From assembly GCA_037974665.1 (NCBI GenBank), contig CM075770.1:95910850-95974849 (forward strand): a stretch of 64,000 bases of DNA, given 5' to 3'. The position numbers and the translations under genes were made by a program. Source of the DNA: Ehretia macrophylla (taxonomy: Eukaryota > Streptophyta > Magnoliopsida > Boraginales > Ehretiaceae). Below the pieces are notes generated by a model. The model made no database searches, was not told the DNA's origin, and saw only the letters and a list, made by a program, of their open reading frames with translations. This document shows positions 34,566-45,310 of this stretch, one piece after another (the stretch's first letter is position 1; each line of letters starts with the position of its first letter).

Positions 34566-34720
34566 TTGGATTAGGAGTGATTTTTTTTATTTATTTATTT
34601 GGATTGGAGGGTTTTGGAGGTAAATGGTTTTGGAGTGATTTCTAAAATCACTTAATAAGAGTATTTTGTAATCACTCCAATTTAGGGTGATTTGGGGTGA
34701 TTTCTTTTAAATTATCACAA
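34566..34720. repeat. MITE-like imperfect palindrome
   Basis: GGAGTGATT (about 34631) and AATCACTCC (about 34671) form an inverted pair. Further AGTGATT/GGTGATT words are scattered over 150 bp. The composition resembles small non-autonomous DNA transposons, but terminal inverted repeats and TSD are not clear. Confidence 0.4.
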
Positions 34721-35230
34721 AATGTCTATATTGTCCTTTTTAGAGAAAAAAAAAAGTTATTTTAGTAATTAGATGATTTTTTTTTTAATGTACACACCAA
34801 GGAGTTAAGTGTGAGCTTAAGAGAGTTTTATGATTTTTTCCTACAAAAAGTCATAATTAATTGTAATTTTTTGAGTAATAGAAAAAAAATAATATGTGGG
34901 AGTAGTAAAGAACTTATGGATTTTGTATTGTATGCACCATCCGCGTTTGGAATTAAATGAAGTACCCAACAACATAATCAATACTTTAGAAGAAAGTTGT
35001 TAGAGTTAACAACTTAAAATTTAGAAATTTTAGGAAATATATATGCGTATTGAAAATAGGAAAGAACTAACACTGGTGAAAAACGCTTATTGTATAGGAG
35101 ACTGCACAATAGCTTTTACGCGATCATATTCATTAACTATACAGGCACTGGCTTTGTGTAAAACCAGAAGACACAATTTAGTGGCTGATATCCACCTTCC
35201 CCAACGTTGCTTTCAACCTATCACATATTA
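34721..35230. other. Unassigned AT-rich DNA
   Basis: Poly-A/T-rich, with no supported gene. The plus-strand open stretch at 35043-35231 has no recognisable features. Confidence 0.3.
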
Positions 35231-35236
35231 GCCTTA

Positions 35237-35470
35237 GGGTATCTCCAATGCAAGGCTCTAAAATGTAAAAGTTTTTAATTTTAAAAATTTTTAGAGAGTG
35301 AATCTCTAAAAAACATATTTAATGATTTAAATATACATGAGACTCACAACTTTTGAGGTAAAATAGAGACACGTCTCTATTTTACATCAAAAGTTATAAA
35401 AAATGATGGATCTCATGTATATTTAAATCATTAAATATATTTTTTAGCTCTTACTAGGATAGTCTCTAAT
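35237..35470. mobile_element. Palindromic MITE
   Basis: A long inverted repeat is centred near 35371. TAAAATAGAGA (35359-35369) pairs with TCTCTATTTTA (35374-35384) across a 4-nt loop. Further out TTTAATGATTTAAATATACA and ATGAGA pair with TCTCAT and their complements. The left end GGGTATCTCCAATGCAAG is typical of plant MITE termini, and the right end (ACTAGGATAGTCTC) is a decayed match. No coding capacity. Confidence 0.75.
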
Positions 35471-36084
35471 TTCAAATAGTCATTTTCATCTCTTCTATAT
35501 TTGAAGCAGTCCCCGCAATTTGCAAGACCAATTGTGTGACGTACTGTAACTGCAATCCTCTCGCTGTGACTCTGTCAAGATTAAAGAACAGTTCCTACGT
35601 GACAGTATTTTACGTTTATGTGCTTGATTTTCTACATTATTTTGTCAAGGATGATGGGCAAGCAAATTAATGAATCAATCAAGTGCAACCAATCATAAAG
35701 CTTTCATTCTACTTATTATTTCAAATATCATAATCCTCATGTTGTTAGAGGTATCATATTAGAGAGCTTAGTTTTACTTATTTATTGTTATGAGGTTTTA
35801 TAATTATATTCATTCATTGTTTTTTTATATACCTTTTGTTCACTCACGTGTCGAATTGATTAAGCAATTCATGTGGACATATTATTATAAATGGAAAGCA
35901 AAGAAATTTAAACCCAAGATCTATAGTGATAAGATTTTGATATTATATTAAATAACCACTTTAAAAAAAAATTTAACTCCTAAAAATTAATTTATTATGT
36001 TTATTCATTATTTTCAAAGCATAACGGTAAATAACTCTAACATCGATCCCCATATAAGAAAATGGCACCAAGATCCAGGAAAAC
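35471..36084. other. Unassigned AT-rich DNA
   Basis: No ORF, repeat terminus or RNA gene recognised. It ends in AAAAC, one copy of the target duplication of the next solo LTR. Confidence 0.3.
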
Positions 36085-39000
36085 TGTAACACTCCTATCC
36101 CTTACGAGACTGGAGCCCCGATCCAATACACCATGGCATGAAAAAAAAGAGAAAACAGGCGAAGTTTTCCCTGTTTTTAGGCAAAATGGTTACCTGTAAA
36201 CAAAAGATGAAACCACAAACCACATACTATAACATTCTCAACAACTCCAAACTTCAATCACGCAATTTTCCCAATTCTAAGGTCATTCGAGCCTTAGACC
36301 ATGACAATATAACGTACAAGTATGCAAAATCAAATCCATTGAAGATCTATGTTTTAAATCCGCTTATCTTACTACTCTAATCATATTTACCTTTCTTTCT
36401 TATGTATTAAGTTCACCAACCATTCAAAACATACAAACATGCAGCTAATAGACAATAAAATAAAGATTACAAGTTATTACATACCATTACAATTAACACA
36501 TCATACAAACATTAAACTATCTATTACAATCCTTCACAACTTGAATCAAATACACTCAAGACTTCTACTTTACAAATTATACTATCACAAACAAGTAACA
36601 CTTCAATACTTAGGAGGCCAAACAACTTGTAGGCTTTACAATTGTTTCGTAGTAAACCTAAAAATGTTAAGAAGAAGGGTGAGCATACAATACATTTATA
36701 CTCAGTGAGGGAGGGAACAATTAACCTGGGAGGTTTTCGAAAACATTTTCGTGCAATGCAACATATAATTACAGATTAGCAAAATATCAAAATCTAAACA
36801 ATAAATAATAATAAAGAATCAATAAAGAACAATAAAGTGGTTGAATACCACACAATTCAAAAGGATACGATCGATAGCCCTTATCCCTCCAATTTCTCGA
36901 ACCACGAACCACGAACTCGATCTCGGACACGATATGCTGGTATCCCAAACACCAATAGGTACTCCGGATGTACCCGATCCTATGACCCAACATTCTCTGG
37001 CAATCTCCGGACCAGGCGAATGAGGGAATAGCAGACGGAGCTAAGGCTACCAGCATTGGCAAGCCCGATGCTGCCCAGCGAGGCTATCGCATCCGCCGCG
37101 ACGATGAGGTTGCGTAACCATCGAAATGAAACCACATAAAACAATGATAAAGCAATATAACAATAAAAGCCAATAAACACAGAAATGAAGGACAACAAAG
37201 TAGGTTGCCCCCGTACATGAATTACAATCAATAGGCAATAACATATAACTCAAGCGATCGCCTATGTAACATTCTTCGAGTTCCAAGTAATACACGAAGA
37301 CAATAGCATAATAAATAACATATATATTAGTATTGACAATTCATATAAGTGAGAACACCATATATCAACTAACCAATACATTACACTAGCATAGCCAAAA
37401 CTAGAAATACAAATATAATGCAAGTCTCTCAGCTCAAGTTCGCCAACCCTTCTTCAAACCTTTTCCCCTTGCACCGAAGCTAGCAATATAGACAAGAAAT
37501 AAGCATATTTTTTCAATTCATAACAAGGTAACATTCTAAACAAAGGCATACAACACTTCACTAATCAATTCATGAAACTCCTTCAATTAGATACACATTC
37601 TACACAAATACAACTAAACACATAGCTAGTCAATTGCAAGATAATTATCAATTACTAATTCAATTATCTTAAACTAACCTTTTTACATTTTCTAACTGTT
37701 AGACAAGTTATATGACCACAAGGTTGCGCTATAATCTTGCTAGACACACCACTTAACATATAAAGATCAATCCATACAATCAATATGTAAACCAAGAGCG
37801 CTAACAACTATGTCCAAAGCTATCAATATACATAGAACTTCAATTCAACTAAGCTATGTCATTCATTAATCAACTAACTACTCAACTAACAATACCATCT
37901 TTTTAGAATACACAAGTTATCCAAATGCATTTAAACTCACAAATAACCCACTACAAGTCAATTGCTAACATTGGACTTAACTTTGGCACTTTACCCCTTT
38001 TGTCTATTTGCTCAATCTAGGTTCCAATCGAAACACAAAGCATAATTTTCACAACCCAACTATCCTACATCTCTAAGAACACTAAAAGACACCTACTTAA
38101 GTCTTAAAAACCCACTTTTGACACAAAAGTTCGGGAAGCCCCCGAGGTCACTTTGAACTACAACTACCCAATCCACCCTTCAAATCAATGCCACGATTGC
38201 ACCAAAGTGCTTCCCCGCCTAGTAGACACCCAATCTAGCACCCAATTACACCCGGATTATCGTTTACGAAAAACCCATTTTTGAAATTTAGCCAATTTCG
38301 CATTTTATTCAAGTTTCGAGCAAACTAACCTCACACAATCATTACTCTATGCTAAGTAACACCTATAGCACCTAAATATAGCATAGGATCAAGCTCTAAG
38401 TCACATTTTAACAAAACCCTAGAAATATCACTATTCATTGTCTCCTACAATTAAACAAATGTAAAATTCCAATAACTAAGCTTTAAAACTACACAACACA
38501 AGTCTATATAGCATGTAGGAGGTATACAACACAAGATTTAAGCACTACATAAGTTAAAACTAGCAAATCTAGAAATTTGAAATTGAGACATACATATATA
38601 CAATGTATAAAATTGCTAAAAATCCCTCACCAAAGACTTGTAGAAGCTATTAGAGGACTAGAGAAGGCTTGAAATCACTTGGTTGCACTCAAAAATGGAG
38701 AATTGAAGATGAAATTTTTTTTTTCTTTCCTCTTTCTTGTCGTCAGGTTCATGGAGGGGTAGGTTGGGTATTTTTTTGTTTGTTTGTATGGCTATGTATG
38801 TATATGTGTTGTTTTATGTATATATATTATATGTATACCATTAATTTGGGCCAACTAATGCATGACTAATTCAATTCTAAGTCCAAAGGCTCAATTAAAG
38901 TTCACTAGCCCACAAAACTATATTTTCTAATGTTTTTACTATTCACTCAAAGCAAAAACTATTTTTCAAACGCACTCTCCCGACATGAAATGCTCAAAAT

Positions 39001-39257
39001 ATTATTTTTCTCATTCCTTAAATAGGTCATATAACATAGGAAAAATGCAACTTCAAAGAAAATAAACAGTCAAAATTCATGATGAATAGTAACTATTCAC
39101 GAAAGTAGGTAAATGCACATTGAAATGCACAACTAGGGTAGGAAACAGTTAATATAAATATGTTGACTATTCACGAAAGTAGGTAAATGCACATTAAAAT
39201 GCACAAATAAGGTAGGCAACAGTTAATATAAATATGTTGAAGGTCTTGGGCGTCACA
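36085..39257 (-). mobile_element. Solo LTR of the element A family
   Basis: AAAAC flanks both sides (36080-36084 and 39258-39262). In element sense it runs TGTGACGCCCAAG to CAGTCTCGTAAGG and GTGTTACA. Strong matches to the A LTR include CATCCGGAGTACC and AGCATATCG (about 36930-36970) and the LTR end. There is no interior, so it is a product of LTR-LTR recombination. In element sense it holds a TATA-rich stretch (about 38815-38835), donor-like TTTGGTGAGGG (38630), the CAAC-N7-GTTG hairpin (37183-37212), GCTCACCC (36677-36684) and TTTTTAGGTTTAC (36658). Confidence 0.9.
39093..39240. repeat. Two-copy 74-bp tandem duplication in the solo LTR
   Basis: Copies at 39093-39166 and 39167-39240 both begin CTATTCACGAAAGTAGG and end AATATAAATATGTTGA, with only a few differences. 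Confidence 0.95.
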
Positions 39258-40019
39258 AAAACCTTCCTCTTGCCAAATATGGTACACTCATGCCAAGATC
39301 AACGATGGTAATAGATGTATTTGGAGTCATTTAGTTGATTAATTAAGGTCCTTCTCAAGTCAATAGAGGCCCCCTTTGTCTGGCCTCTTTTATTTTAAGT
39401 CACTTTCTTGGACGCAATAAGAATCCCAGGGTTGGATTCTTGAATTGAGATTTTGGATGTGAGGATACGAGGGAGGAAATAATGATATAACTTTGATATC
39501 ACCCTTAGCAAACCCAAAACGAAACCCCGTAGTTGAAGCACATGAAAGTCTTTGCATTTACCAAACTAAAAATCAAAGAAAGAGTTATTGTTTTTTGCTA
39601 GGTTCTACAGGCTTTCAACATTTATAGGTTCTCTATTCCTTCTGCCCAGCTACCCAAAAACAATGTTTGACTTGCACGTGTTAAGCATATAGCTAGCGTT
39701 CCTTTTGAGCCAGGGTCAAACTCTTCTTTTGAGTATGATTGGGCCTTCTAGTAGTAGAACCTAGTGAACCGGGCTTACTATTTCCCAACCTTCCGTGAAC
39801 TTTGCTTCTCTTATGATTTTTGCTACTTTGTTAAGTGTAGAGATTGATATCGTTTAGAGTCTCAAATAATCCACTCGTGGAGTGCTTGTGGTATAGTAGT
39901 TGTGTGGTAGTCGAGACTCCGCCCCTTCTTCTTCAGTAAAACCGAGCCTACCTATTGATTACGCCAAACATAGCTTTAGAGGCTCTTATCAGACAAGGAA
40001 GCAGAATAGAAGTCTCACT
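39258..40019. other. Unassigned DNA between two insertions
   Basis: No ORF or repeat structure recognised. Together with the sequence from 47818 onwards it may be one older unit split by element F, since the flanks carry the F target duplication. Confidence 0.3.
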
Positions 40020-40024
40020 ATTAG

Positions 40025-42538
40025 TGTCACGCCCCAACTCGACCCCCCTTAAGATCAGTCAGGACGCAACACAATTTCGACAGTATAATGACTGTAACCC
40101 AGATACTGAGGCTCTAAACTAACCTCTTCGTAACTCATACATCCAACTCTACAAACAATTCAACAATTAAACAACACAACCACAATATACATTAAACATT
40201 CTTTTACCATTGCATCCATAGGTTATACGCCTCCGTTCCAATATCATACATTTACTATATAACATACATTTCCAAAATAGATTATAACCAATCTAGCAAC
40301 CTAATCATGTTCCAAAACAAAACTACTAAGCTAGCAACATTTAATTCATTATCTTAACAACATCTTATACATCATAAACTTCTAAGTAAATACAAAACAT
40401 CTAGTTTTAATATACAAGATAACAAAAGAGAACTACATCTCATATATCAAGGACAAGACTTTGGCACATAGGGCTTGTCCACATAAAGCACATTCTCAGC
40501 TTTCTGAGGCACGTACCCGTATTCCTGTTCTGTAACACCTATATGCATACAATAATTGAGAGTGAGCTTATATAAAACAAGCCAAGTGAGGATTTGACAT
40601 ATCTCAAAAGTATTTACTATACTCCTTGGAAATCATTCTTTGAGCAATAAACACATAATAATCATCAATAACAATATAAGCACATTAATTATAATGACCA
40701 ATTAATAAATGATACTCTAGTTGGAGTAGCTTCAAACGCCATCACGATCTCAACCGTTCTTCTTATAACTCCCCATTACTCACGCACCCGAGGTACCTCA
40801 CTAGCCCCTCCCTCCATGGCACCTCCGCCTATGCGAGCTGAGGGTAGTCTATGATAGTCATGTCATTTTCAACCCGACAACCCAATGTTGCCCGAGAGGT
40901 GGCACACACATTCCAAGACTCATGACAATAATAATAATCATTCATATCTCAGGAGGACAACCTATCAAGTTGATTATCTCCCGGCTCATCAATAATCAAT
41001 TATCACAGGAGGACAACAAAGTAGGTTGCCTAACTCCCGGCTCATCAATAATCAATAATCAATAATCAATAATCAATGAATAACATTTCAACAACATATC
41101 ATCTAATAAACAATTAACAACTCAACAACTAAGTTAGATGACAAAGTAGTCCATCCACCTTAACATGCAATAACCACACATTCAAACCCTAGTCTAACCA
41201 TCAACAACTCACAATTCATTCACTCAAACACCACCGAAACATCCAAAGGCATAATTCAACATTTTAAAAAAAGACAACCCAAACTTCTAAAAGTCATAAC
41301 TTACATTCTACTAATCCGATGACCTCCAAACTAGTTTCTATCACTCACCCACTCAAGCAATTACATTAGCCCCCTCAGAAACCAACCACAATCCATCCAA
41401 ATTAAGCCCAACAGCCCTAAAACCTCAATGCACCATGGCTGAAATTTCTGGACTTTCACCACGACATCGCAATCAAAATTTCGGCATTACAACATTACTA
41501 CCACGTATTTAAAAAACTTTTAGAAACTAACATCAACCAATTCCAACCATCACAACTTCAATTATTCAACAAATGGTCAAATTCTCAACTTTAATACCCG
41601 AAAAATAAAAATACATGCTACCACAGTTCAAAACTCCTATAAACTCATATAATCAATCCTTAGCATCTACTGAGCAATAATATAACAACAATTTAACATT
41701 TCAACAGCTAAAAATTCGATTATATGAATTAACATAAAAATGACATTTTGAGATCTATAATTTTTCCCTCACCTTTGATGTCATTTGATGCAAGAAATGT
41801 GTGCAATGGATGCCCAACAAGTGAAATCAAGCCTTGGATAAAGTTATTTGGCCTTGTATTGCAAAATCTATGAGCAAATTTCTTGAAAACTTGAACAAAA
41901 ATGGCTTCTTTTTCTCCTTGGAGATTTTCGGCCATGTGTGTGTTTTTTGAAGGTGTTTTTGCTTTGTTTTGGTGTGTGTTGATGCATATATAACTTAAGT
42001 CAACAAAATGCAAAAAGTCAAAGTTGAAGCCTTTGTTAGTTTTTAGTATTTTCTAGTCTTTTAATTCATTTCCTAGACTATTTTGCTCAAAACATTTATG
42101 CAACCCTTAGACTATTTTAAGTAGTTTATTTTTAGGTGACAAGAAGTTTTACATTCAAACATTTTCACCCGATTCGGTTTAAAACTCGATTTTCACAAAA
42201 GAAAGTGTAAAAACCTTTAAAATTTCAAAACCGATTCAAAATCCGTTTTAATCAAATACGGGTCTATTAATATCTGAGGACTAGGTTTTAAAACATTTAA
42301 AACACCACTGTAAAAATTTTAGCAGACAGGTGTTCACAACACTATTCACAAAAATCGTCAATAAAATTTCTGATGCCGATTTTGATAAAAATTTCATGAA
42401 TGTACACATAGCATGTATTAGGAATTTAAATCACATATTTCGCACATTCTAACTCATATAACACATAAACAGGTCAAATCACGCAAATTGAGGTAAAGAC
42501 ACGCAAATCGAGGTAAAGACGAAAATTGGGGTTTCACA
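40025..42538 (-). repeat. Element F 3' LTR
   Basis: Closely similar to 45311-47817. It carries donor-like CAAAGGTGAGGG (41772), two hairpins (40951-40983 and 41007-41039), GCTCACTC (about 40560) and GCATATAG/GTGTTAC (40539). Between TATA (about 41985) and the donor, the first ATG (41935) opens a 68-codon frame shared with the other LTR. Confidence 0.92.
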
Positions 42539-42556
42539 TTCTCTCCCCCTTAAAAC
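42539..42556 (-). other. Polypurine tract of element F
   Basis: In element sense TTTTAAGGGGGAGAGAA abuts the 3' LTR. It matches the tract of element B. Confidence 0.85.
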
Positions 42557-44637
42557 AATTACGTCTGCGCTATTCTCGAACTAACAGACAACTAAGTCCT
42601 CAATCGTTATACTTTAACAATACTTTTCTTAGTTCCTATTTATCTCTTAGGATGACACCTAAACAAAAACCTCAAAGGAAATAAGCTTCGTTGACTGCAA
42701 GTTGATGATCATAATTCCAAGACAATCCTCAATTCATAATTCACTCCTACCTAATATCATATTGCATATGAAAGAAATCGCAACTCCAAAGTCTTAGCAT
42801 GACACGACTACTTATCAATCATCTCTTACTACACAAAAGAGCTCTATGAACACCCCGAGGATTTAAAAACTCATTCACGATAACATGAATGATTACTGAT
42901 CAAGGGAATATCTCAAAAGTGACATTGGTCAGAATATGGCTCTTATGAAATTTACAAGGAAATAAGAATATGGAAAGTCATATTCGAGCCAACAATCAAG
43001 TGAACAAGAGGTCAAACAGGTTAGAGAATCAAGAGGCTAATAGTTTAATAAGGAAGCATGATAACTAAGATAAGAAATGTCTCCGCACCTATCAGTTAAA
43101 TAAGTACGAACAAAGGATGATGACGAGTCAAAACAGTGTTGAGTATGTTGAACAAAAATTCCTGAACAAGCAGACATTTCAATTCTCGATGATTGTTCAA
43201 GGAACCAACAAGTAAGTTGTACTTGAGGCGAAATGAAATTAAGAAATAAGAGATGATTAATTCAATAGAAAACATGAGTGACAAGAGTATCTTAGCACGC
43301 AATACCAAAGAAGTACAAATAAGAAATGATAACAATGAGACAGTGCCGAGTACTTTGAGTGAGCAATTACAAGCAAAGTAATGGCTCAACATTTAATAAT
43401 AAAACAATAGGATTAACAAGGATCAACAAGAATGACAATGATGTACTTAGGTAGGGAGTACATCAAGCAAGTGAAATTCGAACAAGTAAAATGGTATACC
43501 AAAGGAAAAATTACTTTCAAATAAATAGTAATATGATGAAATGAAATATTGAAATCAATGGCTGGAGATATATAATGAAATATAAAAGTCTCAAACCTTA
43601 ACTCCAATAAGCGACATTGCTATAAGAAGCAAATATGAATGTTAAGAATAGAAACAATATCAAATGAGTATAGGATTCATTAATCCAATAAGCAAACTTT
43701 CAAAAAATAATTGATAGGCTAGAAAAGTGTATATCTCTCTCAAATAAGTGAGAATAGAGTAAAAGAGAATAATAAGACCGATAGAATTATGAAGTATAAG
43801 AAGGGTATCCCACCTACACACTTAAACACCAACAAGTCAAATCCTACAATCTATCTCTCTTTAAAACAAGACACTAAGGAGATCTAGAGAATCTGAGAAG
43901 TCATACAATCACTCCAAAATTTATATTCCGCACCAGACCAATCACTAAATAAGATAAATCACCGATTATCCAACAAGATTCACTAATGAAGACTCCAAAA
44001 TCTGATAACATAATACAGATTCATATTAACCCATTATAACACAAGAGAATCCCCAATCAACAATTTAGAAAGTCATACTACCTAGAACTCAAAAACTCGT
44101 TGTAGGCAAGTAAATGTTTAGCCATCAAAATGCATTCTTATTTCCTCAAATAACTCTACATCCCAACAATTACATATTCGAATAAAGTAACTTTAGTCGG
44201 GAATTACTCCAATTGGCTCCAAGGTTTAACGATCAAAACTCCAAAATATCCATTAATAATATAGCAATCCCAAATAGTAGAAATATTCACATGTTATACC
44301 ACAATCTATTCCATTCACAAATATACATCACTAATTCCTCAAATAAATTTTATTCTAAAATAACCTCAAGAAAGTATAATCTGAGTTGAGACTTCAAAAG
44401 TGAATGATCACAACCTCACGGAAACCTCAACTTATAATCCATCTCTAAGTAATAACAAGTTAAACATGGCAAGAAAAGTAATTATAATCATCAAGATACA
44501 TTACTATTTCCTCGAACAACTTCATTCTCACTAAAGGAACATCAAGATCAATCCATTAAGCTGAGACTAAAATCCATAAAGATAACAATCAAAATCTCAA
44601 TGCTAAACTACCAGAATAATAGTAATTCAAAATCACG
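42557..44637 (-). other. Element F non-coding interior
   Basis: About 2.1 kb without a supported ORF. It does not match gag or pol of element B. In element sense there are loose TTCTTATACTTC and TCGGTCTTATTATTC words that recall the 3' spacer arrays of elements A and C, so it may be an expanded version of that spacer. That link is weak. Confidence 0.5.
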
Positions 44638-44671
44638 GCCTACCTCTAGTTCCGAAAGCTCTTGCAGCTAT
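44638..44671 (-). pseudogene. Element F gag start remnant
   Basis: In element sense ATAGCTGCAAGAGC and ACTAGAGGTAGGCC align with the first 11 codons of element B gag (ATGGCGGGTCGATC and ACAAGAGGTAGGCC). The initiator codon is ATA and homology stops after the GRP codons. This marks the breakpoint where gag-pol was replaced. Confidence 0.65.
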
Positions 44672-44699
44672 CTTTACTTCACCCAAAAGAGTCACCCTC

Positions 44700-45240
44700 A
44701 GTTATAGCATATATACAATTACATCACATGAAAACAAGTACAACATATTACATGATTATCATATATTACAACATTATCGCATAATGCACAATTCAGCACA
44801 TAGGAAGCCAATATAACATAAAGATGTTATATCACGGAAGTAAGTTATAAACAATTAAAGTCACATAAGCAACAAACTTCACATAAGACAAGTTGATCAC
44901 GCAAGTCACATTGGTCACTTAAAGTTCATTGAGCACCTAAAGCACATTGTTTCACATAAACTAGTTATAAACAAAACCACATAAACAACTAACATCACAC
45001 AAGACACTTTGATCACATAAAACACAGTTGTCACATAATACACATTATTCACATAATGCACATTAATTACAACACATTGAGTACGTGAGGTACGTTATCA
45101 TATAAAACATATTGACCACATTAGTTCGCTTAACACATAAAGCATATTGATCACATAGAAAGTTAGACATATAAGTAAATTAATCACATAAACATATTAA
45201 CATATGTTTATCTTTTCTTTCACTTAATACATACTTGCAT
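44700..45240 (-). repeat. Element F leader with expanded CACATA-type repeats
   Basis: Dozens of spaced words such as ATCACATAA, TTGATCACATA and GCACATTGA on the plus strand. The unit is not of fixed length. The element B leader (7319-7586) has a shorter version. Confidence 0.75.
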
Positions 45241-45293
45241 GCTTAGACCACTACCCATATTCCGATGATACCCCGGTTGACAACTAAACATGC

Positions 45294-45305
45294 GCTCTGA
45301 TACCT
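45294..45305 (-). other. Primer-binding site of element F (one mismatch)
   Basis: AGGTATCAGAGC on the minus strand. The first base differs from the iMet complement TGGTATCAGAGC. It lies five bases from the 5' LTR, as in element B. Confidence 0.85.
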
Positions 45306-45310
45306 CTTAA

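Noticed and set aside
44700-45240. CACATA repeats as a possible CRISPR-like array
   Set aside because: Unit and spacing are irregular, the spacers are also repeats, and the location is a retrotransposon leader in a plant genome.
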